A DNA stretch of 64,000 bases from Fimisoma sp964619315 (lineage in GTDB: Bacteria > Bacillota > Clostridia > Peptostreptococcales > Anaerovoracaceae): positions 46,036 to 110,035 of the forward strand of contig CAZUEH010000003.1 in assembly GCA_964619315.1 (NCBI GenBank), given 5' to 3'. The notes below the pieces were generated by a model. That model saw only the letters and a list, made by a program, of their open reading frames with translations. It was not told the origin of the DNA and searched no databases. The translations under genes were made by a program, and so were the position numbers. Numbering within the stretch: the first letter of the stretch is position 1; each line of letters opens with the position of its first letter. Positions 24,763-34,349 of this stretch are shown here, piece by piece.

Positions 24763-25350
24763 ATGACAAAGAAGAACTCAAAAAATACTAAGGGAAAAAT
24801 CGTAGCTGCTGCTTGGCAACTTTTTTATCAACAGGGCTATGATGATACCACAATTGATGAAATCGTAGAAGCATCTGGAACCTCCAGAGGTTCATTTTAT
24901 CACTACTTTGATGGCAAAGACGCCTTGCTCAGTTCCCTTTCATATTTGTTTGACGAAAAATATGATGAACTTATAGAGACCATGAGCCCTGAGCTGTCGC
25001 CTCTAGATAAACTAATCTTTATAAATCAAGAGCTGTTTATGATGATCGAAAACACAGTATCTGTATCTTTGCTATGCCAACTGTTCTCTTCACAGCTTAT
25101 AACCAAAGGTGAACGTCATTTGTTAGAGCCTAGCAGAACTTACTACAAATTGCTTCGCCAAATAACTATCGAGGGTCAACAATCCGGATTATTCAGAGAT
25201 GACTTGTCTATCAACGATATAACTAAAGCCTACGCCGTTTTTGAGCGTGGACTGATGTATGATTGGTGTCTGTGCAATGGCAACTATTCTCTATATCAAT
25301 ACTCTTCAATAACGTTGCCGTTATTCTTAAAAGGATTTTGTAAGAACTAA
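24763..25350 (+). CDS. TetR/AcrR family transcriptional regulator
   Basis: 195 residues. The N-terminal HTH (residues ~10-55) reads IVAAAWQLFYQQGYDDTTIDEIVEASG and then TSRGSFYHYFDGKDAL, the classic TetR pattern. The C-terminal ligand-binding part resembles no specific group I recognise. It starts 210 bases from the divergent TIGR00300 gene, and the palindrome TACAGAA-N4-TTCTGTA in between is the best operator candidate. The most likely target is that neighbour, possibly in response to an amino acid or its product. Confidence 0.9.
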   Translation: MTKKNSKNTKGKIVAAAWQLFYQQGYDDTTIDEIVEASGTSRGSFYHYFDGKDALLSSLSYLFDEKYDELIETMSPELSPLDKLIFINQELFMMIENTVSVSLLCQLFSSQLITKGERHLLEPSRTYYKLLRQITIEGQQSGLFRDDLSINDITKAYAVFERGLMYDWCLCNGNYSLYQYSSITLPLFLKGFCKN

Positions 25351-25376
25351 TATTCAACTTCCTATTATATGCAACC

Positions 25377-25410
25377 AAAAACATGTAAGCAACTTTGCCT
25401 ACATGTTTTT
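25377..25410. terminator. Bidirectional terminator between tetR and serS
   Basis: Hairpin ACATGTAAGC / GCCTACATGT (one mismatch) flanked by AAAA and TTTTTT; serves both the tetR gene and the minus-strand serS operon. Confidence 0.82.
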
Positions 25411-25431
25411 TAGTTTGGACTATTTGATTTT

Positions 25432-26709
25432 TTATTTGCTTTCGATAACGTCGCAGCCCATATATTTTTTGAGGGCTTCTGGAATTGCTACCGAACCATC
25501 AGCTTTTTGGTAGTTTTCCAATATTGCTGCAACGGTTCTTCCTACTGCAAGTCCTGAACCATTTAGGGTGTGAACAAATTCCGCTTTTCCAGTTTTTTCG
25601 TTTCTGTAACGGATGTTTGCTCTTCTTGCCTGGTAGTCTTCAAAGTTACTGCAAGATGAAATTTCAACATATCTTCCATAGCTTGGCATCCACACTTCAA
25701 TATCGTATGTAATTGCTGACGAGAAGCCCAAGTCACCGGTGCTAAGTCTTACAACTCTATATGGAATGTTCAGTAATTTTAGTACTTCTTCTGCATCAGC
25801 AGTTAAAGTCTCAAGTTCGTCGTATGAAGTTTCAGGTTTTACAAACTTAACCAACTCAACCTTGTTGAACTGATGTTGGCGGATTAATCCTCTTGTATCT
25901 CTACCTGCTGAACCCGCTTCAGCACGGAAGCATGGAGTGTAGGCAGTATAGTAAACTGGCATCTCTTCATCTGCCATAATTTCTTGAGCTCTCAAGTTAG
26001 TTACTGGAACTTCCGCAGTAGGAATCAAGAAAAAATCCTTCTGAGGCAAATGGAACATGTCCTCCTCAAACTTAGGAAGCTGTCCTGTTCCTGTCATCGC
26101 AGCTCTGTTTACCATGAAAGGCGGCAAAATTTCTACATAGTCTTGATCTATCGTATGAAGGTCAAGCATGAATGAAATTACTGCTCTTTCTAATCTTGCG
26201 CCTAAGCCCTTGTACACAGTAAATCTTGCGCCAGAGATTTTAGCAGCTCTATCAAAATCTAAAATATCAAGATCGGTTCCTACATCCCAATGAGCCTTAG
26301 GCTCAAAGTTAAATTCTCTAGGCTCCATAAACTTTCTGATTTCAACATTGTCGCTATCATCTTCACCTATTTGAACACATTCGTTAGGTGCGTTTGGAAT
26401 TCCAAGTAGCGTATCTTTTAGTTCTTTTTCGATTTCAGAAACTTTGGCATCAAGTTCTTTTATTTCTGCAGAAAGTTCCTTCATCTCCGCCATTATAGCA
26501 GTTGTGTCTTCACCTGCTTTTTTTAGCTTAGGGATTTCTTTTGAAACTGTGTTTTGGCGATTTTTCATCTGCTCAACCTTGAGGAGAATTTCCCTTCTTT
26601 GAGCATCCAGCTGTGGTACAGCGCTCAAGCCAAAGTCGCCCTTGCATCTTCTTTCAACAGCGGCTTTTATATTATCGTAATCTTCTCTAATTCTTTTTAT
26701 GTCTAACAT
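25432..26709 (-). CDS. serS: Seryl-tRNA synthetase
   Basis: Class II synthetase charging tRNA-Ser. The N-terminal long coiled coil (residues ~27-105, rich in Lys/Glu/Leu) binds the tRNA variable arm. Motif 2 is in TPCFRAEAGSAGRDTRGL, and motif 3 is in LNGSGLAVGRTVAAILE. The 425-residue length is standard. It follows the glutamine synthetase gene by 25 bases and is probably co-transcribed with it; no T-box leader is present in that short gap. Confidence 0.96.
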   Translation of the reverse strand: MLDIKRIREDYDNIKAAVERRCKGDFGLSAVPQLDAQRREILLKVEQMKNRQNTVSKEIPKLKKAGEDTTAIMAEMKELSAEIKELDAKVSEIEKELKDTLLGIPNAPNECVQIGEDDSDNVEIRKFMEPREFNFEPKAHWDVGTDLDILDFDRAAKISGARFTVYKGLGARLERAVISFMLDLHTIDQDYVEILPPFMVNRAAMTGTGQLPKFEEDMFHLPQKDFFLIPTAEVPVTNLRAQEIMADEEMPVYYTAYTPCFRAEAGSAGRDTRGLIRQHQFNKVELVKFVKPETSYDELETLTADAEEVLKLLNIPYRVVRLSTGDLGFSSAITYDIEVWMPSYGRYVEISSCSNFEDYQARRANIRYRNEKTGKAEFVHTLNGSGLAVGRTVAAILENYQKADGSVAIPEALKKYMGCDVIESK

Positions 26710-26734
26710 GTTTATCCTCTCTTACCTTTATTTT

Positions 26735-28651
26735 CTAAAATAAGTTTTCTCTATATTTAACATAGAGGTTTCTCAACTGACCCATCTTCTCTTGTAATTC
26801 AATTTTTAAGTCCGATGCTAGTTGATATTCCCCTTGGTCAAGAGCTTCTCTAACTCTCGTCAAAAGACCTTTAGAGGATAAGCTGTCTTTGGCTATGTAT
26901 TGTCTCATTCCATTGATTTCTTCCCAATTTGCAACGTCGTAGTCTGTGGCATCGCTTCCATGAACAGGTTTATATTCCCTTATATCTCTCATAAAATCCG
27001 GAATAACTCTATCGTGAAGTTCTGTTTTCCACTGATTTATAGCATACACTGCAAATGATTCTAAAGAAATCGGCGAAATCACATCTTCTGGACAAATAGC
27101 CTTTGTTTTTTCAGGGTGAATGTAGAAGCCTTGGATGTTTTCCCATACAGTCTTAGGAGCAATCCCAAACAAGGTGCTTCTCTCTTCCTCTGTATAATCT
27201 TCAAAAACATCTTTTTCACTTCTGTACTCTCTGCCCTCTTCAAGGTAGAAGTCCTTTTGCCCTCTCTTTTTAGAAATGGACTTTTCCAGTTCTTCCGGAG
27301 TCTTCTGTGCTTGAAGTGCTTTTCTGATTCCGTCAAGCATAGCCATGTAGCTGCTTGCAATTACCAAGTATGTGTTTGACTTAGGGTTTGGAGATCTAAG
27401 TTCAAACCTTGTAGCCATTGATTTGTTCAAGTCTCTTACCAATCCCACAAGAATCGTTCTATTTCTAGACGGATCTGATGCGTTATGACCAAGAGAAGTA
27501 ACTACACAAACAGGAGCTTCATATCCTGGTTTTTGTCTATTCAAAGCGTCTATAGTTGGGCTCACAAACGGATTGATTGCCTCGTAATTTTTGAGGATTC
27601 CCATCAAACCACCAAACCCTATAGGGTTCAAGAAATCGACGGTAGGCTCTGCTGCTGTGAATAGATTTATTACTTTGCCATTTTTGAGTCTTGCTGAAAC
27701 ACCCATATGAGTATGTTCGCCACTGCCCGCAACACCTGGTACAGGTTTTGCCATAAATGTAGTCAAGAGCCCAAATTGGTTGAATACATCTCTGATGATG
27801 TATTTTACTTGTTTTTCATTGTCTGCGGCCTGCATAGCATTAGAATACTTCCAATCTATCTCAAGCTGTTCCATTATGTGGTCGTGGTTGCCTTTGCGAG
27901 TTAATCTTGACTTAACTCCTCCAACTTCCTTATGTCCCATTTCCACTTCGAATCCATAATAATCCAAAATCTCCAGGGATTTTTCGAGGGCAGTTCTTAC
28001 CGGTCCATATGTTCTCTTCCAATATTGTTCCTTAAGCTCCTGCGACGTGGAAAGTTGTTCCTTGTCCGCTTTGTCTTCAGGCGTTCTTACCCAGAACTCT
28101 AATTCCGTCGCACAGGTAAGAAGTAACTCATCAATATCATCAACCGATTCTGCGCCTTTTATATATTTGAACACATATGGGTTCTCCTTTAAAAGACTTA
28201 GCATGTCGCCTTCGAATTTTTCTATTGCCGCTTTTAATATGGTACGAGATCCTACTCTTGTTTTTTCATTGTGAATGAGGAAACAAGGTAGTCTCAAAGT
28301 TCCTACGGGAAGATTAGTGCTTCCCGAAACATTATCGAAGTTGTAGTCTACATACCAGTTAACGCTTGTGTCAGGTATCATATCAACCTTTGCGTTATTT
28401 AATGCTGCTATCTTAGGTAGGTGTACGCTGGAACCATCGGTTTGCACTCCGCATTCAAGCATATTGTCCATGTCCTCTAAAAACAGTTTCACGGGAATTC
28501 GCTCGTCTGTATCATTTCCCGCAATATCCAACCCAACATAAGAGACGAACTCCACCTCCGGGTGTCTATTTAAAATTTCTGTAAGTTCTTCTTTGCTATG
28601 GTTTTCTGGGGGGATTTTGAACAACATCCGTCGAAAATCAAATTCCAGCAT
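26735..28651 (-). CDS. glnA: Glutamine synthetase, long Clostridial variant
   Basis: ATP-dependent synthesis of glutamine from glutamate and ammonia. Recognisable motifs are SGEHTHMGVSARL (ammonia/ATP site), the SLGHNASDPSRNRT segment and FELRSPNPKSNTYLV (the counterpart of the R-P-D-x-S-x-N-P-Y motif). At 638 residues it is much longer than the usual GSI (about 445) but shorter than GSIII (about 700). The extra length is a central insertion and a C-terminal extension (from about residue 480) with a helical DQGEYQLASDLKIELQEKM tail. Such long forms exist in Clostridia; their regulation is not the adenylylation type. It is upstream of serS. Confidence 0.85.
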   Translation of the reverse strand: MLEFDFRRMLFKIPPENHSKEELTEILNRHPEVEFVSYVGLDIAGNDTDERIPVKLFLEDMDNMLECGVQTDGSSVHLPKIAALNNAKVDMIPDTSVNWYVDYNFDNVSGSTNLPVGTLRLPCFLIHNEKTRVGSRTILKAAIEKFEGDMLSLLKENPYVFKYIKGAESVDDIDELLLTCATELEFWVRTPEDKADKEQLSTSQELKEQYWKRTYGPVRTALEKSLEILDYYGFEVEMGHKEVGGVKSRLTRKGNHDHIMEQLEIDWKYSNAMQAADNEKQVKYIIRDVFNQFGLLTTFMAKPVPGVAGSGEHTHMGVSARLKNGKVINLFTAAEPTVDFLNPIGFGGLMGILKNYEAINPFVSPTIDALNRQKPGYEAPVCVVTSLGHNASDPSRNRTILVGLVRDLNKSMATRFELRSPNPKSNTYLVIASSYMAMLDGIRKALQAQKTPEELEKSISKKRGQKDFYLEEGREYRSEKDVFEDYTEEERSTLFGIAPKTVWENIQGFYIHPEKTKAICPEDVISPISLESFAVYAINQWKTELHDRVIPDFMRDIREYKPVHGSDATDYDVANWEEINGMRQYIAKDSLSSKGLLTRVREALDQGEYQLASDLKIELQEKMGQLRNLYVKYRENLF

Positions 28652-28691
28652 ATTTTACCTCCTAAATAGTGCCTTTCTATCGTAATGGCTC

Positions 28692-31586
28692 TTACGAAGC
28701 CAATTGGTTTAGTGCGTCTTGAAGCTCATCCTGATATTTGCCGTAAGCAGACCAATCACCTTGTTGCATTGCAGATTGTGATTTTTCATAAGCAGTTACA
28801 GCTTTTTCAATAAGTTCAGTCTGGCTAAGCTTGCCATCAGACTGGGACCCACCGTCAGTGTCAGGATGGTCGCTTACAGAACCTCCTGAAGAGTCTACTC
28901 CATTAGCTGCTGTATCACCAAACAATGATACTAGACATTCTGCTAAAGTTTCTTCATAAGCGATTCTCTCGCCATAAGCTACTATGATTCTCTTAACTTC
29001 AGGAATACTCGAGTTTGTTGCCTCCAGATAAACTGGCTCAACATATAATATGGATGTATTGATAGGAATTACGAACATATTTCCTCGTCTATACTTTGTA
29101 CCAGATGAGTTCCACAAGGAGAATTCCTTAGAAATTTCTGTATTCTGGTCAATCTGAGCCTCTATCTGCTCAGGTCCATATACGTTTTTGCTCTTAGGGA
29201 ATTGATACAGCACTATCTCGCCGTAATGCTCCCCGTCGTTCCTTGCTACCATGAGTGCTGTCATGTTCTTCTTGTTTTTAGGAGTGAAAGGTATAGAGTT
29301 GAAGAACTCTGCCTTGTCTTCTCCAGGAAGTTTGGCGATATAGTAAGTTGGGCTCATTTGAACCTGTTCTGTTCCATAAATTTCGTATGCTATATCCCAT
29401 TGGTCTTCATTCTGGTAGAATACGCCGATGTCTTCCATGTGATATCTAGCATATATGCCTGCCTGAATTTGAAGAAGAGTATTAGGGTAACGGATATGAG
29501 CCTTTAAGCCTTCTTCCATCTTATCTGCACTCTTGAATAGTTCAGGATAAATCTTCGCATAAGTTTGTGCAATAGGATCGCTTTCGTCAACAACGTAGAA
29601 TTGTACATCTCCATTGTAAGCATCTACTACAACTTTTACGGAGTTTCTGATATAGTTTGTGCTTCCATCAAATGGTTGAGAATATGGGTAGTTAGAGCTT
29701 GTTGTATAAGCATCAACCATCCAGTACAAGTTACCATTTACAGTTACCATGTACGGATCATCCTCATATGATAGATACGGCATTATAGTTCTTACTCTGT
29801 CCATAACATTTCTGTTGATTATTATCTTAGAATCTTTAGTTATGTTAGAGGAAACCATAAGTTTCAAGCTGCCTTCTTTTGCCGCGAAAATGACACGGTT
29901 AAACAAGTTAAGTTCTATACCTGCAGTACCTTCGTAACGGCTATAAGCGTTGCTATCTCCTGATGGATAGTCAAATTCATCTTCGTTAGTTCCAACGATA
30001 ACATAGTCATTAGAAAGCTCTCCGAAGTAAACCTCTGGTCTTGTTATCTGAATTTCTTCAACAGAAGATTCAGGTGGAATGTTTCCTACAAGAACGTCTG
30101 GCTGTCCACTAGCTGTTACTTTATCTACTCTGGAAAGGGTAATACCATAACCATGAGTATATTTCAAATGGCGGTTAAGCCAAGAATCACTAATCTTTGT
30201 TTCGTCGATTTCTCTTGTAGCAAGATATGTTTGAGTATATTTGCCATCGATAATGTATCTGTCATTATCTACGTCGTTAAACGCATAATATTGACGAATA
30301 CTCTGAGTTTGATTGTAGAATTGCTTAGCTGGGTCAAAGTCATTTATACGGATGTTGCTGATTGTTTCAGCGTTGTCCGCTATATCTGCCCCAGTAAGGC
30401 TGTTTTCTGAATTGAATGCTGTAATTGAAACGTCATCCAATTCGTAAGCGTATTGTGTGTATTCTATATTTCTTTCTAGGTACTTTGTTTCTTTGTTTAA
30501 TTCATCAGGTGATACTACAAAGTTTTGTACTACCATTCCTACACCAGCTCCAAGAAGTCCTACAACTATCATTACAACTGGTAAAGTCAAAATCTTTTTG
30601 TAAGTTTTCTTCTTCATGTTCACTACGAACATGATAGCGGATAAAACTGCCAATACACAAAGTATTCTTAGTTTCCAAAGCGTTATTGTTACATCAGTAA
30701 ATCCTGCGCCGTAAACTGCCCCTGTATGCGCATGAAGCAAGTCGAACTGCTGTAAGAAAAAGTTGATTCCAAGCATTATGAAGAATACAAATCCTAATAA
30801 TGAAATCTTGCCAGAAGCAATATGTAAAAGCTGCTTGAAATTGCTATCATCAAATTGCTTTTTAGGCTTAACTGGTTTTGCTTCATATTTTTTACCTGTA
30901 AAAGCTTCTGAGAACTTTCCGATAAAATCGTTAGCCTGATTAACCTTTTTGTTGCCTTTGCCGAACGGATTGTCACTACCTGCATATCTTTCTTCGTCTT
31001 CTGGCGCTGCTTCTGCTGTAGGCGGCACTTCTTCCTTGAAAACATCAGGTGTTCTTACAGTCATCAATATGATGTAATACACTACTGTAAGAATTACGAA
31101 TCCGATTATAACTCCAATCAAAATTTCATTTAATTGAGTCAAGAAGTCTAGTTTGAATATATAAAACGAAATGTCCAAATTGAACAAAGGATCCGCTATA
31201 TCAAACGCTGTACTGTTGGAAAACTTTAATATTTCAAACCACAATTGCATTATAGTCATCACCGTAGCAAATACACCAAACACGGCAGAAAGTATTATAG
31301 TTGTCCTTTTTAACTTTTTATTGTTTGTTTCTTCTGAAGATGCTATTTTTGCGAAATAGCCTTTCTTCAATTTAGCTAAATACCAGTACACAAACCCTGT
31401 TACCACCAAAAATGTAGGCGCACCTACGGTTAGCTGGGTAACAAGCTTTTTAAAGAATACCGATAGATACCCCATCTCTTTAAACCACATGAAGTCAGCG
31501 ATAAACCCCATCAGACTTATGAAAATAGCGGCTATCAGGACTATTCCAAGAACAATCCAACTTAGACGTATTTTTTTCTTATCCAT
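28692..31586 (-). CDS. UPF0182 family large membrane protein
   Basis: 964-residue protein of the UPF0182 family. The N-terminal part has about seven membrane helices (residues ~1-340), starting with LSWIVLGIVLIAAIFISLMGF and including FNLDISFYIF. A charged, acidic/Pro-rich cytoplasmic loop of about 60 residues follows the fifth helix. The C-terminal two thirds form a large outward-facing domain, with GYGITLSRVDKV, NDYVIVGTNEDEFDYPSG and RRGNMFVIPINTSILYVEPVYLEA, all typical. A Ser/Gly/Asp-rich linker leads to a short C-terminal helix. Function unknown. It overlaps the zinc-ribbon gene by one base and is the third gene of an operon. Confidence 0.92.
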   Translation of the reverse strand: MDKKKIRLSWIVLGIVLIAAIFISLMGFIADFMWFKEMGYLSVFFKKLVTQLTVGAPTFLVVTGFVYWYLAKLKKGYFAKIASSEETNNKKLKRTTIILSAVFGVFATVMTIMQLWFEILKFSNSTAFDIADPLFNLDISFYIFKLDFLTQLNEILIGVIIGFVILTVVYYIILMTVRTPDVFKEEVPPTAEAAPEDEERYAGSDNPFGKGNKKVNQANDFIGKFSEAFTGKKYEAKPVKPKKQFDDSNFKQLLHIASGKISLLGFVFFIMLGINFFLQQFDLLHAHTGAVYGAGFTDVTITLWKLRILCVLAVLSAIMFVVNMKKKTYKKILTLPVVMIVVGLLGAGVGMVVQNFVVSPDELNKETKYLERNIEYTQYAYELDDVSITAFNSENSLTGADIADNAETISNIRINDFDPAKQFYNQTQSIRQYYAFNDVDNDRYIIDGKYTQTYLATREIDETKISDSWLNRHLKYTHGYGITLSRVDKVTASGQPDVLVGNIPPESSVEEIQITRPEVYFGELSNDYVIVGTNEDEFDYPSGDSNAYSRYEGTAGIELNLFNRVIFAAKEGSLKLMVSSNITKDSKIIINRNVMDRVRTIMPYLSYEDDPYMVTVNGNLYWMVDAYTTSSNYPYSQPFDGSTNYIRNSVKVVVDAYNGDVQFYVVDESDPIAQTYAKIYPELFKSADKMEEGLKAHIRYPNTLLQIQAGIYARYHMEDIGVFYQNEDQWDIAYEIYGTEQVQMSPTYYIAKLPGEDKAEFFNSIPFTPKNKKNMTALMVARNDGEHYGEIVLYQFPKSKNVYGPEQIEAQIDQNTEISKEFSLWNSSGTKYRRGNMFVIPINTSILYVEPVYLEATNSSIPEVKRIIVAYGERIAYEETLAECLVSLFGDTAANGVDSSGGSVSDHPDTDGGSQSDGKLSQTELIEKAVTAYEKSQSAMQQGDWSAYGKYQDELQDALNQLAS

Positions 31587-33325
31587 TACACAGTTTCCTC
31601 CTTAACCTTCTCAATAACAAATCCATCTGCAGAACTTTTAATATAAACCGTCTCATATTTTTCAACAATATTTCCATCTGCTGTAGCATAAGTGACTTTG
31701 TTTAAAATGTAGTAGTTGTTTTCATTGCTTATTATCTGTCCTATTTCAAGCCTGTTGATTCCTACCAAACCCGCTTCTTGATTGACCTCTTGCCAGCCAT
31801 TGTAGTAGGTTACTATTGCGTCTACTATTGACTGTCCATAAGCTTGATCTGTGTTATCCTTAGTATTTAACTGTTCTTCATTTACTTTTTCTGTCTCATT
31901 TATGTTTTCGACAGTATAAGATTTATCCAAATCATATTTTAGACCACCATTATACGCTATCAACCCAATGTTTGGGCCATGGTCAGCTGCAGCTAATATA
32001 TATTGGTCCATGTAAGACTGTTCGGCAACTACACTGCCATCTTGATCTTGATCTTGGTCTTTTTCTTCTCCTGAAAAGAATCTTATTGCCTTGTCCATTA
32101 TATTGTCCACGCCTTTTGAGAAACCGCTATCTGGCGCTATGAACTTCACCCCTACTATAACTAGCTCTATAGACACTATAACAGTCAGGAATATAATCAA
32201 AGCCAAAACTACTTTGCGCCTTTTCGGTGTTTTCTTCTTTTCGTGAGCTTTGTATTCTTGCTCTGCTACTTCTTGGACAATAGGTACGACAGCGTCGTTT
32301 TCGCCATTATCGCTCCCATCATCAACATCAAAACTGTCAGTGGGAAAAACATCTGAATACCTGAGTTTTGTTTTTTCATCACTTTTGTCATCGGGAAAGG
32401 GTGTGGACTGTTCATCCACTTCTCCCTTCTTAGGCGTTTCATCTTCAACAACTGTCTTGTCATGTAATTCTGCTTCTTCTATTTCTTCTTGATTCGCCGA
32501 TACAGCTGCTGTCAATGGAGGAACAACTACATCCACCACTTCCACAGGAGGTACTAACGGAGTTTGAGGCTCAATGAAAACATCTTCAAACTGCAAAGGT
32601 TCTTTAGGTTGAATATTTTCATCTATTGTAGTGAGTTCATCCCACTGAGACTTTCTCTGGCTGTCTAATTCTTCTACACGAGCCTTTTCCTTTTCAAGGA
32701 GATCTTGAAACGCACTTGTCTTTGCATTGTAAGTGTGGAACATCTCATCACTTTTAGATAACTCATCACGGCGATACTCCAATGTTGCATCTTTTTTGGT
32801 TCCGTCGTCTTCAGCTAAAGCTCCGCCGCCAAATAGTTCCCTTTCTAAGGCTTCTATTGATAGTGGGCTTTTCTCTTGTGGAGTTTTTGTAAGTTCACTT
32901 TCGCTTTCCATTTTAAAGGGTTCGACTTCTACCATTTCTTTCACTGTTTCAGCCGTTTCCTTAGGGTTGATTTTTTCAACAGTTATTGGTTTTGGTTCTT
33001 TTCGTTTTTCTACAACTTCCTGCCAATCAAGTTCAAAGTCCTCAGTTCTCCTTGGTTGATTCTGCGGAAATCCATCAAGGTTCCAGTTGAAGCTAATACT
33101 TTCTCTCTTTGGTTCACTGCTATATGGACTACTATTATCTTGTTTCGATAATTGTTCTGTTCTACGTTCCGCCTCTGCTCTGAATGGAGGATTAAAAACT
33201 ACTTCTTCATATTTGCCAGTATTGACGGGGCTATCTTGCAACGTGTCACTTTTTATTTTAGTTCCACAATTAGCACAGAAACTGTCTCCATCATGTAATT
33301 GTTTGCCGCATTTTGTACAAAACAT
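31586..33325 (-). CDS. Zinc-ribbon single-pass membrane protein
   Basis: 579 residues from the second ATG. A zinc ribbon at the N-terminus (CTKCG and CANCG, Cys3/6/17/20) is followed by a long, charged, low-complexity region (~30-370) with a coiled-coil-like part around residues 180-240. One membrane helix (VVLALIIFLTVIVSIELVIVG) precedes a short DQDQDQD repeat and an outward-facing domain of about 150 residues. This places ribbon and linker in the cytoplasm. The start at 33325 is favoured because GGAGGG lies 6-7 bases upstream; the ATG at 33328 is too close. It is middle gene of the UPF0182 operon. Function unknown. Confidence 0.75.
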   Translation of the reverse strand: MFCTKCGKQLHDGDSFCANCGTKIKSDTLQDSPVNTGKYEEVVFNPPFRAEAERRTEQLSKQDNSSPYSSEPKRESISFNWNLDGFPQNQPRRTEDFELDWQEVVEKRKEPKPITVEKINPKETAETVKEMVEVEPFKMESESELTKTPQEKSPLSIEALERELFGGGALAEDDGTKKDATLEYRRDELSKSDEMFHTYNAKTSAFQDLLEKEKARVEELDSQRKSQWDELTTIDENIQPKEPLQFEDVFIEPQTPLVPPVEVVDVVVPPLTAAVSANQEEIEEAELHDKTVVEDETPKKGEVDEQSTPFPDDKSDEKTKLRYSDVFPTDSFDVDDGSDNGENDAVVPIVQEVAEQEYKAHEKKKTPKRRKVVLALIIFLTVIVSIELVIVGVKFIAPDSGFSKGVDNIMDKAIRFFSGEEKDQDQDQDGSVVAEQSYMDQYILAAADHGPNIGLIAYNGGLKYDLDKSYTVENINETEKVNEEQLNTKDNTDQAYGQSIVDAIVTYYNGWQEVNQEAGLVGINRLEIGQIISNENNYYILNKVTYATADGNIVEKYETVYIKSSADGFVIEKVKEETV

Positions 33326-33349
33326 CATTTCCCTCCGTCTTACTATATA

Positions 33350-34084
33350 CTAATCTTTTATTTGCTTCTCTAGTTCTTCTTCAGTAAAAATTTGGCCTGA
33401 TTTTGTCCTGTTGGTATTGTTTGGCCCGAATTTTTTAATTGTCACAGCCTCTGTGCCTTGGTTTTTAATAAGGCTATCAAGAATTGCTGTATTTGCCTCT
33501 TCACTATCATTTATTGATTCCAAAGGTTGTTCATTATCAATTGTAGCCTTTGGATTGCACTCTTGTTGAGAAGACCCTAAGAGATTTTCTTTTGGTTCTT
33601 CTGAATTTTTGTTGGAATATTTTAGTTTAACTTCAATCCCCTGTATATTTATTTCTACCGCTTCCAAGTCCTTTGCTGGAAGTCTAGCAATTTCTCCTAA
33701 AAAGCCTTCTATATTGTCATGTACATGTTCTATGACTTTTGCATCTTCTGGTTCAGAAATAGAATGAGGTTTTTTTACTGGTTGTTCAACAGATTCCTCT
33801 TGGGCAAAGGCCTCAAGTAAAGCTGCCACATCATCTGTTGTGACCTCAGTGTGCTTTTCCTTGTGGGGTCCATTTTCTCCCTGATTATAAGATTTTCTAG
33901 TACTTAGAAAATCCTCTTCGTAAAAATCCAAATCTTCATCTTTTGTCTTTTTTCTTACAGAGCTTATAATCGAAATCAGAATAATTAGAACGACAAGAAC
34001 TGCCCCTCCAATCATTAATATTTGAGATTGCTCGCGGCAAAACTCTATTGCAATTTCTAATATCTGCTTTATTTTCTCACTCAC
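33350..34084 (-). CDS. Acidic single-pass membrane protein of unknown function
   Basis: 244 residues with a GTG start behind GGAGAAAA. One membrane helix (residues ~21-45, ILMIGGAVLVVLIILISII) is followed by a hydrophilic, Glu/Asp/Ser-rich region of about 190 residues without recognisable domain. A short stretch EIARLPAKDLEAVEINIQG looks structured. By charge rule the long tail faces the cytoplasm. It is the first gene of the operon with the zinc-ribbon protein and UPF0182. I do not recognise a family. Confidence 0.65.
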   Translation of the reverse strand: MSEKIKQILEIAIEFCREQSQILMIGGAVLVVLIILISIISSVRKKTKDEDLDFYEEDFLSTRKSYNQGENGPHKEKHTEVTTDDVAALLEAFAQEESVEQPVKKPHSISEPEDAKVIEHVHDNIEGFLGEIARLPAKDLEAVEINIQGIEVKLKYSNKNSEEPKENLLGSSQQECNPKATIDNEQPLESINDSEEANTAILDSLIKNQGTEAVTIKKFGPNNTNRTKSGQIFTEEELEKQIKD

Positions 34085-34113
34085 TTTTTTTCTCCAATTT
34101 TATAGTTCATATT

Positions 34114-34142
34114 ATTATATAACAAATGTCTTTCAATTGCAA
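34114..34142 (-). promoter_or_regulatory. Promoter of the UPF0182 operon
   Basis: On the minus strand TTGCAA, 17 bases, TATAAT, ending 30 bases before the GTG start of the first gene. Confidence 0.75.
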
Positions 34143-34205
34143 AGAAAAAAGGCATGGTTTTAAGGCTTTTCCTTTTCTAGTTTTTTCGTAAAATTAAATT
34201 TTTTA

Positions 34206-34234
34206 TTGACAATTAAAGGGCAAAATGCTAATAT
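34206..34234 (+). promoter_or_regulatory. Promoter of tRNA-Lys
   Basis: TTGACA at 34206-34211, 17 bases, TAATAT at 34229-34234, ending 32 bases before the mature tRNA. Confidence 0.78.
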
Positions 34235-34266
34235 AGCTTGTGTGTCATCGTAAGTTGACTCAATGT

Positions 34267-34342
34267 GCATCTTTAGCTCAGCTGGCAGAGCACCTGACTC
34301 TTAATCAGGGTGTCCAGGGTTCGAACCCCTGAAGATGCACCA
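34267..34342 (+). tRNA. tRNA-Lys (anticodon CTT)
   Basis: A complete cloverleaf is visible. The acceptor stem GCATCTT pairs with AAGATGC. The D arm is AGCTCAGCTGGCAGAGC. The anticodon stem CCTGA/TCAGG encloses loop CTCTTAA with anticodon CTT. The T arm is CAGGG-TTCGAAC-CCCTG. The discriminator A and CCA are encoded. It has its own promoter and a strong terminator. The region downstream carries a decayed repeat array (see 34404-35524). Confidence 0.97.
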
Positions 34343-34349
34343 CAAACAA

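Noticed and set aside
32041..32066. Short tandem repeat in the zinc-ribbon gene as a regulatory repeat
   Set aside because: It encodes the in-frame DQDQDQD tract right after the membrane helix; it is a coding microrepeat only.
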